Shown: positions 18,142 to 25,840 of the stretch, piece by piece
Numbering within the stretch: the first letter of the stretch is position 1
How the letters are laid out: every line of letters begins with the position of its first letter
NCBI GenBank assembly: GCA_963836195.1
Contig: CAWIIX010000002.1
Span: 124,001-188,000, forward strand
Length of the DNA stretch: 64,000 nucleotides
Reading direction: 5' to 3'
From: Trebonia sp963836195
GTDB taxonomy: Bacteria; Actinomycetota; Actinomycetes; Streptosporangiales; Streptosporangiaceae
Notes under the pieces: model-generated
Databases searched by the model: none
Seen by the model: the letters and a program-made list of their open reading frames with translations, nothing else
Told to the model about the DNA's origin: nothing
Program-made: the position numbers and the translations under genes

Positions 18142-18797
18142 TTGAACACCCCCTCGCGCAGCGCCGCCGCCACCGCGGCGGCCCGGTCGCCGACGCCAAG
18201 CTTGCGGTAGATCGCCCCGGTATGGCTCTTCACGGTCTCCTCCCCGATGACAAGCCGCGCCGCAATGGCCCGGTTGGACAGCCCGGCGACGATCAGCCCG
18301 AGTACCTCGCTCTCCCGCTGGGTGAGCCCGAGCCGCGCCCCCGGCCAGAACTCTCCGCTGTCCAGCCGGGCGGCCGATGACGCGACCCGCGCGGCCAGCA
18401 CCGGGTCGACCACGGTCTCCCCGGCGCGCACCTGCTCGAGCGACCGGACGAGCTCCTCGCCCGACACCCGCTTGAGCAGGTAGCCGGCCGCGCCCGCGCG
18501 TAGCGCCTGGTACAGGTACTGCTCGTCGTCGTAGACCGACAGCAGCACGACCCGGCGCTCCGGGTCCTGCTCGACCAGCCGTCGGCACAGGTCGAGCCCG
18601 CTCGACCCGCGCAGCCGCACGTCGCACAGCACCACGTCGGGGGAGAGCCCGACCACGACCGGCACCGCCTCCTCGGCAGTGCCCGCCTGCCCGACCACCC
18701 GGACCCGCCCGGCGAACCGCGCCAGCATGGCCTTGAGCCCCTCGATGACCAGCTCGTGGTCGTCGATGAGGACGACGCGGACGGGTCGGCTCTCCAT
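18138..18797 (-). CDS. NarL/FixJ-family response regulator
   Basis: 219 residues. The receiver domain shows VRVVLIDDHELVIEGLKAML, the phospho-acceptor aspartate in VVLCDVRLRGSSGLDL, and the conserved lysine in GYLLKRVSGEELV. The C-terminal LuxR helix-turn-helix reads LTQRESEVLGLIVAGLSNRA, IAARLVIGEETVKSHTGAIY, then RKLGVGDR. First gene of a two-gene operon with the histidine kinase (4-base overlap). It lies 193 bases from the divergent phosphoribulokinase gene, so control of the cbb genes is possible but untested. Confidence 0.93.
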   Translation of the reverse strand: MESRPVRVVLIDDHELVIEGLKAMLARFAGRVRVVGQAGTAEEAVPVVVGLSPDVVLCDVRLRGSSGLDLCRRLVEQDPERRVVLLSVYDDEQYLYQALRAGAAGYLLKRVSGEELVRSLEQVRAGETVVDPVLAARVASSAARLDSGEFWPGARLGLTQRESEVLGLIVAGLSNRAIAARLVIGEETVKSHTGAIYRKLGVGDRAAAVAAALREGVFK

Positions 18798-18990
18798 GAC
18801 TGACCACGATAAGTGTTCGGGCTGCACGGGACCAGCGCGCCGCCCGCGAGGCGATCCTCGCCGCGGTGCCCGTCCCCCCGGGTGCCCCCCGCCGGGGGGA
18901 TTCGTCCGTCGATGGCGGTGCGTAATGTGACTGGTTCCGGTAACGGCGCCGCGTAGCACGGGAGAAGCGGCAAACGGGAAGGAGCCCGCA

Positions 18991-19950
18991 TTGCCAGACA
19001 AGCTCTTGCGCATGCACCGGACGGCAGCCCAGGCGGCGACGCCGACGAACGCGCCGTACCGCCGCCCGGTCATGCTGGCCATCGCCGGCGACAGCGCGGC
19101 GGGCAAGACGACGCTCACCCAAGGCCTGGTCAGAGCGCTCGGCGAAGAGCGCTGCACGGCGGTCTGCGTGGATGACTACCACCGCTACGACCGGGCCGAG
19201 CGGCGGAACCTCCCGTTCACCGCCCTGCACCCCGACTGCAACTACGTGGACATCATGGAGCAGCACCTGCAGTTGCTCGCCACCGGCCACCCGATCCTCA
19301 AGCCCGTCTACGACCACCAGGCCGGTACCCTGACGCGCCCGCAGTACGTGGAGCCCCGTGAGTTCGTCATCGTCGAGGGCCTGCTCCCGCTGCTCACGAA
19401 GCTCGCCGCCGCCTGTTTCGACGTCACCGTCTTCCTCAACCCGCCGGAAGAGATCCGCCGCGACTGGAAGATCAAGCGCGATAGCAGGCACCGGGGCTAC
19501 ACCGAAGAGCAGGTGCTGGCCGAGCTCGACCGCCGCGAGCCCGAGTCCGAGGAGTTCGTCCGCCCGCAGCGCTGCCAGGCCGACATCGTCGTCCGCTTCG
19601 CCCCGGTCGCGCAGCGCCGCGACCCGCAATCGGTGCCTCTCTCGGCCGAGCTGCTGCTCCGGCCCACGATCCGCCACCCGGACCTGACCACGGTGCTGGC
19701 CGGCTGCGGCGACTCGATGCACCTGAAGCTGACCCGCGACTCCGACGGCCGCCCGGTCGACGCGCTGCACATCCACGGCTATGCCCCCAGCGAGGACAGC
19801 CGGATGCTGGAGAAGGCCATCTGGGCGGCGATCGGCGGCGCCGCCGACCCCCCGGCCGTCCTCGGCGACCTGGGCGAAGGCAAGCGGAGCGAGCCCCTGG
19901 CCGTCACCCAGCTCCTCCTCCTGCATCACCTGATCGAGGCGGCCAGCTAA
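18991..19950 (+). CDS. prkB: Phosphoribulokinase
   Basis: 319 residues. The start is a TTG 7 bases after GGAAGGA. P-loop GDSAAGKTT is at residues 33-41; CVDDYHRYDRAERRNLPFTA, ALHPDCNYVDIMEQHL, KPVYDHQAGTLTRPQYVEP and VIVEGLLPLL follow, all typical of phosphoribulokinase. It makes ribulose 1,5-bisphosphate from ribulose 5-phosphate and ATP, the committed substrate for RuBisCO encoded 1 kb downstream on the same strand. The family also includes uridine kinases, but the HPDCNYVDIM block and the cbb neighbours settle the call. Confidence 0.92.
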   Translation: MPDKLLRMHRTAAQAATPTNAPYRRPVMLAIAGDSAAGKTTLTQGLVRALGEERCTAVCVDDYHRYDRAERRNLPFTALHPDCNYVDIMEQHLQLLATGHPILKPVYDHQAGTLTRPQYVEPREFVIVEGLLPLLTKLAAACFDVTVFLNPPEEIRRDWKIKRDSRHRGYTEEQVLAELDRREPESEEFVRPQRCQADIVVRFAPVAQRRDPQSVPLSAELLLRPTIRHPDLTTVLAGCGDSMHLKLTRDSDGRPVDALHIHGYAPSEDSRMLEKAIWAAIGGAADPPAVLGDLGEGKRSEPLAVTQLLLLHHLIEAAS

Positions 19951-19983
19951 AGGCCCTCCATCGCCACCTGCTCCTTTATGATG

Positions 19984-20011
19984 GATACTTAAACGAAAGG
20001 TTCAGCCAAAA
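19984..20011 (+). promoter_or_regulatory. Candidate CbbR site upstream of cbbR
   Basis: GATACTTAAAC (19984-19994) lies 36 bases upstream of the cbbR start. Its reverse complement recurs with one mismatch (GTTCAAGTATC, 20915-20925) upstream of cbbL. The region is AT-rich against a GC background and carries a following TTCAGCCAAAA. A shared LysR-type site is inferred. Confidence 0.4.
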
Positions 20012-20029
20012 TGGCGACGGAGGCGAGCC

Positions 20030-20944
20030 ATGTCTACCCTGGCCCGGCTGCGCGCCCTGGTGGCGGTGGCCGAATCGGGTTCGGTCCGGGCGGCCGCCCG
20101 CCGCCTGACCGTGACCGAGTCCGCGGTGTCGGCCGCCCTCTCCGCGCTCGCCCGCGAGGTCCGCGTCCCCCTGGTCGAGCGGGACGGCCGGGGCCTGCGG
20201 CTGACCCCGCCCGGGGAGGCATACGCGCAGTACGCGCGGCAGATACTCGGCCTCCACGCGGAGGCACTCGCCGCCGCCAGAAACGGCCAGGACCCGGAGC
20301 GCGGCACGGTCCGCGTCGCCGCGGTGACGACGGCGGGCGAGCATCTGCTGCCCGGCCAGCTCGCCTCCTTCATCGCCGCGCACCCCGCCGTCGACCTGCG
20401 CCTTGAGGTCGGCAGCAGCGAACGGTGCTGGACGATGTTCGCCGCCCACGAGGCGGACATCGTGGTCGGCGGCAGGCCGCCGGCGCACATCCCCGACGCC
20501 ATCATCAACGCCACCAGGACCAACCTCCTTGTTGTGGTCGCCGCTCCCGCCGTCGCGCAGCGCTTCGACCCGGCGGTCTCGCGGTGGCTGCAGCGAGAGG
20601 CGGGCTCGGCGACCCGGGCGCACGGCGAGGCGCTGCTGGCCGGCCTTGAGGCCGACCCGCCGCGGCTCACCCTCGGCTCGAACGGTGCCGTGGTGGCCTG
20701 CGCGGTGGCCGGGCTGGGGGCGACCCTGATGTCGCGCGAGGCCGTGCGGCGCGAGCTCGCCGCGGGCGAGCTGGCCGAGATCGCCCTGCCGGGCACGCCC
20801 CTGCGCCGGCCCTGGCGGCTGGTGGCGCGCCCGCGGCCGCCCGCCGCGGCCGCCCTCCTCCTTCGTCACCTGGTCACCCGCGAAGGCTGGCGAGTGGCTA
20901 ACACTAAAGTAAATGTTCAAGTATCAGCCAGAAAATTTGATTGA
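20030..20944 (+). CDS. cbbR: LysR-type regulator of the CO2-fixation genes (CbbR-like)
   Basis: 304 residues. The N-terminal LysR helix-turn-helix covers residues 5-60: LARLRALVAVAESGSVRAAA, then RRLTVTESAVSAALSALARE and VPLVERDGRGLRLTPPGE. The effector domain includes VRVAAVTTAGEHLLPGQLAS and GSSERCWTMFAAHEADIVVG, resembling CbbR proteins. CbbR activates cbb operons in response to phosphorylated sugars. Unlike the usual divergent arrangement, it is co-directional between phosphoribulokinase and cbbL. Confidence 0.85.
   Translation: MSTLARLRALVAVAESGSVRAAARRLTVTESAVSAALSALAREVRVPLVERDGRGLRLTPPGEAYAQYARQILGLHAEALAAARNGQDPERGTVRVAAVTTAGEHLLPGQLASFIAAHPAVDLRLEVGSSERCWTMFAAHEADIVVGGRPPAHIPDAIINATRTNLLVVVAAPAVAQRFDPAVSRWLQREAGSATRAHGEALLAGLEADPPRLTLGSNGAVVACAVAGLGATLMSREAVRRELAAGELAEIALPGTPLRRPWRLVARPRPPAAAALLLRHLVTREGWRVANTKVNVQVSARKFD
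20902..20937 (+). promoter_or_regulatory. Candidate CbbR-responsive promoter region of cbbLSX
   Basis: This AT-rich segment over the last cbbR codons contains GTTCAAGTATC (20915-20925), the inverted match of GATACTTAAAC upstream of cbbR. It lies about 107-130 bases before the cbbL start. LysR activators usually bind 50-80 bases upstream of the transcription start, which fits a leader of some 50 bases. Confidence 0.4.
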
Positions 20945-21031
20945 TCATTGTTGTATTGACGCCCATCATGGAAGTGCAGGTCAGCGGCTCTAATCGCCGC
21001 TCGCCGAACGACCCGATGGGAGACCAACGCG

Positions 21032-22456
21032 ATGTCAGAACGCTGGAGCGCCGGGGTCCTGCAGTACGCCGAGATGGGCTACTGGCAGCCCGACTACGAG
21101 CCGAAGCCGACGGACATCCTCGCCGCCTTCCGGGTAACCCCGCAGCCGGGCGTCCCGCCCGAGGAGGCAGGGGCGGCTGTCGCGGGGGAGTCGTCCACCG
21201 CCACCTGGACGGTGGTGTGGACCGACCGGCTCACCGCGCACGACCATTACCAGGGCAAGTGCTACCGAGTCGATCCGGTGCCGGGCAACCCGGAGCAGTT
21301 CATCGCCTACATCGCCTATGACCTGGACCTGTTCGAGGAAGGCTCGATCGCCAACCTGTCCAGCTCCATCATCGGCAACGTCTTCGGCTTCAAGGCCCTC
21401 AAGGCGCTGCGCCTGGAGGACATGCGCATCCCGCCGCACTACGCGAAGACCTTCCAGGGCCCGGCCCACGGCATCGTGATGGAGCGCGAGTACCTGAACA
21501 AGTACGGCCGGCCGCTGCTCGGGGCGACCGTCAAGCCCAAGCTCGGCCTGTCTGCGAGGAACTACGGCCGCGTCGTCTACGAGGGGCTACGGGGCGGCCT
21601 CGACTTCACCAAGGACGACGAGAACATCAATAGCCAGCCGTTCATGCGCTGGCGCGACCGTTTCCTGCACTGCGCGGAGGCGGTGGGCAAGGCGGAGACG
21701 GAGACCGGCGAGGTCAAGGGCCACTACCTCAACGTCACCGCCGCGACCATGGAGGACATGTACGAGCGGGCCGACTTCGCCAAGGAGATCGGTTCCCCCA
21801 TCGTGATGATCGACCTGACCGTCGGCTACACCGCGATCCAGTCGATGGCGAAATGGGCGCGGAGGAACGGCGTCCTGCTCCACCTGCACCGGGCCGGCCA
21901 CTCCACCTACACCCGGCAGAAGAACCACGGCGTCTCCTTCCGCGTCATCGCCAAGTGGATGCGGCTGGCGGGCGTCGACCACCTCCACGCCGGCACCGCC
22001 GTCGGCAAGCTCGAAGGCGACCCGGCGACCGTGCGGGGCTACTACGAGACGCTCCGCTGCGACCAGGCGGAAGCCAACCCGAGCCTGGGCCTGTACTTCG
22101 AGCAGGACTGGGCGTCGATGCCGGCGGTTTTCCCTGTCGCCTCCGGCGGCATCCACGCGGGCCAGATGCACCAGCTCATCTCCCTGTTCGGCGAGGACGT
22201 GATCCTGCAGTTCGGCGGGGGCACGATCGGCCACCCGATGGGCATCGCGGCCGGCGCGACCGCGAACCGGGTCGCGCTCGAGGCGATGGTCAAGGCCCGC
22301 AACGAGGGCCGCGACATCGACGTTGAGGGCCCGGACATCCTCAAGGCCGCCGCCCGCCGCAGCCGCGAGCTCGAAGCGGCCCTCGCTACCTGGGGCGAAG
22401 TGACCTTCAACTACGAGTCAACCGACACTCCCGACCTGGTGGTGACCCCGTCATGA
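21032..22456 (+). CDS. cbbL: Form I (red-type) RuBisCO large subunit
   Basis: 474 residues, full length. Catalytic elements are all present: VKPKLGLS with K168 and K170 (residue 175 region of the plant enzyme), the carbamylated lysine K194 in DFTKDDEN with the metal ligands D196 and E197, H286 in HLHRAGH, H319 in DHLHAGT and the loop-6 lysine K326 in GTAVGKLEGD. GGGTIGHPMGIAAGATANRV closes the barrel. HRAG and the CbbX neighbour place it in the red lineage (IC/ID or the actinobacterial IE group). It carboxylates ribulose 1,5-bisphosphate. The stop overlaps cbbS by 4 bases. Confidence 0.96.
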   Translation: MSERWSAGVLQYAEMGYWQPDYEPKPTDILAAFRVTPQPGVPPEEAGAAVAGESSTATWTVVWTDRLTAHDHYQGKCYRVDPVPGNPEQFIAYIAYDLDLFEEGSIANLSSSIIGNVFGFKALKALRLEDMRIPPHYAKTFQGPAHGIVMEREYLNKYGRPLLGATVKPKLGLSARNYGRVVYEGLRGGLDFTKDDENINSQPFMRWRDRFLHCAEAVGKAETETGEVKGHYLNVTAATMEDMYERADFAKEIGSPIVMIDLTVGYTAIQSMAKWARRNGVLLHLHRAGHSTYTRQKNHGVSFRVIAKWMRLAGVDHLHAGTAVGKLEGDPATVRGYYETLRCDQAEANPSLGLYFEQDWASMPAVFPVASGGIHAGQMHQLISLFGEDVILQFGGGTIGHPMGIAAGATANRVALEAMVKARNEGRDIDVEGPDILKAAARRSRELEAALATWGEVTFNYESTDTPDLVVTPS

Positions 22457-22782
22457 CAACCGCGCCGCGGATCACTCAGGGCATGTTCTCCTACCTGCCC
22501 GACCTGACCGACGAGGAGATCTCCGCCCAGATCCGCTACGCCCTGGGCAACGGCTGGGCGGTCTCCGTCGAGTCAACCGACGACCCGCGCCCCCGGAACA
22601 ACTACTGGGACATGTGGGGCCTGCCGATGTTCGACCTGACCGACCCGGCCGCCGCGCTGGTCGAGGCCAACGAGTGCCGCCGGACCTACCCCGACCGCTA
22701 TATCCGCGTCACCGCCTACGACGCCACGCACGGCCGCCAGACGACCGCCATGTCGTTCCTGGTGAACCGGCCCGCGTCGTGA
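22453..22782 (+). CDS. cbbS: RuBisCO small subunit, short form
   Basis: 109 residues. It starts RITQGMFSYLPDLTDEEISA and contains GWAVSVESTDDPRPRNNYWD, MWGLPMFDLTDPAA and MSFLVNRP, so it is clearly a red-type small subunit. Red-type CbbS proteins usually continue about 30 residues beyond NRP with a beta-hairpin that lines the central channel of the L8S8 complex. Here the protein stops at NRPAS, and no matching hairpin is found in the next bases in any frame. Translationally coupled to cbbL; cbbX follows 7 bases later. Confidence 0.94.
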   Translation: MTTAPRITQGMFSYLPDLTDEEISAQIRYALGNGWAVSVESTDDPRPRNNYWDMWGLPMFDLTDPAAALVEANECRRTYPDRYIRVTAYDATHGRQTTAMSFLVNRPAS

Positions 22783-22789
22783 AGCCGGC

Positions 22790-23860
22790 GTGACTGGTTT
22801 CGCCCTCCGCCCCCCGGCCGGCGCCCAGTCGGCCGGCCGCGGGAGCGCGGAGCCCGAGAACGGGCCGGCCGTGGCCCCGGCCGCCGCTGAGCTGCTGGCC
22901 GACGACGCCACCGTCGACCTGGCGGAGGAACGGGCCCGGGCCGGCGTCGACCGCGTGCTGGACGCCCTCGACTGCGACCTGGTCGGCCTCGCCCCGGTCA
23001 AGGCCCGGGTCCGCGAGATCGCCGCGCTGCTCCTCATCGACCGGGCGCGCGCCCGATTCGGCCTGTCGGCCCAGCCGCCGTCCCTGCACATGTGCTTCAC
23101 CGGCAACCCCGGCACCGGCAAGACCACGGTGGCGCTGCGGATGGCCGAGCTGCTGCACCGCCTGGGTTACCTGCGCACGAACAAGGTCGTGGCGGTCACC
23201 CGCGACGACCTGGTCGGCCAGTACGTCGGCCACACCGCCCCCAAGACCAAGGAGGCGCTGAAGCGGGCGATGGGCGGCGTCCTGTTCATCGACGAGGCCT
23301 ACTACCTGTACCGAGCGGAGAACGAGCGCGACTACGGCAGCGAGGCCATCGAGATCCTCCTCCAGTACATGGAGAACCACCGCGGCGACCTCGTCGTCAT
23401 CCTGGCCGGCTACGCCGACAGAATGGAAACGTTCTTCGCCTCCAACCCGGGCATGTCCTCGCGGATCGCGCACCACCTGGAATTCCCCGACTACTCCCTG
23501 GACGAGCTGGCCGCGATCGGCGCGGTCATGCTGGAAAAGCAGCGCTACCGGCTCTCCGCCGAGGCCGAGCCCATCTTCCGCGACTACCTGTCCCGCCGCA
23601 TGACCCAGCCGCGCTTCGCCAACGCCCGCTCCGTCCGCAACGCCCTGGAACGCGCCCGCCTGCGCCAAGCCAACCGCCTGGTCGCCACCCTCACGCCCCT
23701 GACCAAGGACGACCTCATCCGCCTGGAACCCGCCGACTTCCTGGCCAGCCGGGTATTCCGGACGGCATCCACGGCGGGCTGTTCGCCACCGACGGAAAGT
23801 TCGCGAGCTACGCGGTCTTCCGCGGCCCCGACACCAGCCGTGACACCGCCCGCGACCTAG
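22790..23860 (+). CDS. cbbX: CbbX, AAA+ RuBisCO activase
   Basis: 356 residues from a GTG. After a variable 50-residue leader comes the CbbX core: LVGLAPVKARVREIAALLL, Walker A in CFTGNPGTGKTT, VTRDDLVGQYVGHTAPKTKE (pore loop), Walker B in GGVLFIDEAYYLY, VILAGYADRMETFFASNPG and the arginine finger region SRIAHHLEFPDY, then ARSVRNALERARLRQANRL. It removes inhibitory sugar phosphates from red-type RuBisCO by ATP-driven threading of the large-subunit tail. Normal CbbX proteins end just after ASRVF. Here 30 odd residues follow, and an alternative frame runs to 23880, so a shift near 23755 is possible. Confidence 0.93.
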   Translation: MTGFALRPPAGAQSAGRGSAEPENGPAVAPAAAELLADDATVDLAEERARAGVDRVLDALDCDLVGLAPVKARVREIAALLLIDRARARFGLSAQPPSLHMCFTGNPGTGKTTVALRMAELLHRLGYLRTNKVVAVTRDDLVGQYVGHTAPKTKEALKRAMGGVLFIDEAYYLYRAENERDYGSEAIEILLQYMENHRGDLVVILAGYADRMETFFASNPGMSSRIAHHLEFPDYSLDELAAIGAVMLEKQRYRLSAEAEPIFRDYLSRRMTQPRFANARSVRNALERARLRQANRLVATLTPLTKDDLIRLEPADFLASRVFRTASTAGCSPPTESSRATRSSAAPTPAVTPPAT

Positions 23861-23880
23861 CCGCCTTCTCCCGCGGCTAG

Positions 23881-24223
23881 CCCACCCCCGGACCAGCCGC
23901 GAGATAACAGCAAATCACAGGATTTCGGCATCCCGCCATTGGTCAGGACGGCTCTCCGGCGGCAGTGAGCCGTGATCGTGTGCCGAACGGGTCGCCGTTT
24001 TCAACGACCGCCGTCATCGTGTGCCGTTAGGGGCGCTATACGACCCTAACTGCGACAATGACCCGTTTGTCCGTCTTGCCTGGTGCGCGTGGTGCAGGTG
24101 GTACCCGTGCCGCGCCGGACAATCGCCCAAGGGCGCCCGGCCGTACCGCCCGGGCGGATAACAGCAAGAAGCGCGATCGCCGCAGGCAAGGTCACCGCCC
24201 CGCAAGCAAGGCCTCGGCGACGG
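23881..24223. other. Intergenic region with short repeats
   Basis: No convincing gene. It contains CGTGATCGTGTGCCG (23971-23985) and a near copy CGTCATCGTGTGCCG (24012-24026) 41 bases apart. GATAACAGCAAGAAGC (24157-24172) recurs exactly at 45574-45589, and a partial copy is at 23903. Both full copies lie 38-52 bases beyond the stop of a minus-strand gene. Confidence 0.6.
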
Positions 24224-25618
24224 CTAGGAGATCGACGACCGCCAGCCCTCGTGGTAGTTCTCGCGCACCACGGCCGAGTACGGGGTCGGCGAGACGACCG
24301 CGCGGACCGAGAACTGCTCGTGCGGCTGCACCGTGGTCTTCCGCGACCCGCCGTCCGGCTCGCCCCAGACCACGCGCACCTCGGCGCCGATCGGCACGTC
24401 GGGGTCGACGGTGGCGAGCGACAGCCCGCACCGCTCGTTGGCCGAGTAGCCGGTGAACATCGACAGCCCGACGATCTTCCCCGACGCGTCCACCACCGAG
24501 TCGAAGTTGGACGAGCCGTAGTTCGCGTTCGGCAGGTCGAAGAACTGGTAACCGGGGCCAGGGCCAAGCGGCGACGTCAGCAGCTCCCCGAGGTCGGACG
24601 CGTTCCAGGCCAGGGTCACCTTGCGCCGCTGGGCGGGGCCGTCGATCGCGGCCAGCGCGTCCCGGCCGATGAAGTCGTGGTCGAACTTCACGAAGCCGCC
24701 GTAGCCGAGCTCCCACGGGTTCGTGTAGTAGTCCTCGATGTTGGGCGACGCGAACGACCCCGCGATCGCGTTGGTCGCCTCGTACGAGTCCGCCCCCAGC
24801 CACTCCCGGTACGACCGGAGCGACGGCGAGGTGTAGATGGCGGGCAGCGGCGACGGGATCCAGCCCGACTCCAGCGTGTTGCAGGAGTAGGCGCGCGCGC
24901 CGCACGGCTCGAGCCCGAATTCGGCCCCGGCGGCGAGGATCGTGTCCCGGGCCTTGTCGTAGGACTCGTACGGCCCCCAGATCTCCAGCCCGGGCGCGCC
25001 CGCCATGCCGTGCCGGAGCGTGCGCACCTTCTCGCCGTCGATGTTCATCCAGCCCATGCGGAAGAACCGGACCTGCTCGAGCGGCTCGCCGTTGAGCTTC
25101 TCGATCACCGCCCACGCGTTCGGGCCCTGGATCTGGAACCGCCACAGCTTGCGCGTCACGGCCTTGCCGTACGGCCGCGACGGCGACCTGGGGTCGAGCG
25201 ACAGGTCGACGTTGTAGCCCGCGGACCCCTTGAACAGCAGCCAGTTGGCGACGGGGGCGCGGCCGACGAAGGTGAACTCCTCCTCGGACTCGCGGAAGAG
25301 GATGCCATCGCCGATAACCCCGCCATCGGGCGAAACCGGGACGAACTGCTTGGCCGTGTCGACCGGGAACTTCGCGGTGGAGTTAACGCCGGTGTCGGTG
25401 AGCAGCTTCAGCGCGTCGGGACCGGAGATAAAGATGTTGTGCATGTGGTGCGACTGGTCGTAGAGCACCGCCGTCTCCCGCCACGCGATGACCTCGCGCC
25501 GGAAGTTCGTGAACTCGGACGGGACGACGGGGTAGATGTAGGCGCCAAGCTGCGAATTCCGCAGCAGGTCAACCGTGTTCCCGGCCTCGTCAAGCAGCTC
25601 TTGCAGGTTCTTCGCCAT
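24224..25618 (-). CDS. Tetrahydrofolate-dependent aryl O-demethylase (LigM/DesA-like)
   Basis: 464 residues of the GcvT fold. Blocks such as GNTVDLLRNSQLGAYIYPVV, FQIQGPNAWAVIEKLNGEPL, TLRHGMAGAPGLEIWGPYE, NTLESGWIPSPLPAIYTSP, NIEDYYTNPWELGYGGFVKF and DHDFIGRDAL match LigM of lignin-degrading sphingomonads closely, and length is right. LigM transfers the methyl of vanillate or 3-O-methylgallate to tetrahydrofolate, giving protocatechuate or gallate. The exact substrate (vanillate, syringate, 3-O-methylgallate) cannot be read. No folate-recycling genes are adjacent. Divergent from the GGDEF-EAL gene. Confidence 0.88.
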   Translation of the reverse strand: MAKNLQELLDEAGNTVDLLRNSQLGAYIYPVVPSEFTNFRREVIAWRETAVLYDQSHHMHNIFISGPDALKLLTDTGVNSTAKFPVDTAKQFVPVSPDGGVIGDGILFRESEEEFTFVGRAPVANWLLFKGSAGYNVDLSLDPRSPSRPYGKAVTRKLWRFQIQGPNAWAVIEKLNGEPLEQVRFFRMGWMNIDGEKVRTLRHGMAGAPGLEIWGPYESYDKARDTILAAGAEFGLEPCGARAYSCNTLESGWIPSPLPAIYTSPSLRSYREWLGADSYEATNAIAGSFASPNIEDYYTNPWELGYGGFVKFDHDFIGRDALAAIDGPAQRRKVTLAWNASDLGELLTSPLGPGPGYQFFDLPNANYGSSNFDSVVDASGKIVGLSMFTGYSANERCGLSLATVDPDVPIGAEVRVVWGEPDGGSRKTTVQPHEQFSVRAVVSPTPYSAVVRENYHEGWRSSIS

Positions 25619-25840
25619 TTGCCACCTGTCTACATGCGGATTCGTCTGCGGTCACATGCTAGCGCTCGCCCCTGTGGGCCGTAATGCCCGCTATTGGCAG
25701 GGTTGGACGGCTCTCTTGTGGTCACATAACAAAGGAACGGTAGGTCGGCGCGTACTCTCCGGAGTCGCCTGCTTGCGTTCAGAATAGAGTGCATTAGAGC
25801 TGTTGAACTGCGAAGACTGCGGGATGGGGGGAGGCAGGCC

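Noticed and set aside
16870..19929. Single 1019-residue minus-strand ORF covering the histidine kinase and running past it
   Set aside because: It is the histidine kinase frame extended through the response regulator and antisense to prk; only residues after the GTG at 18141 look like protein.
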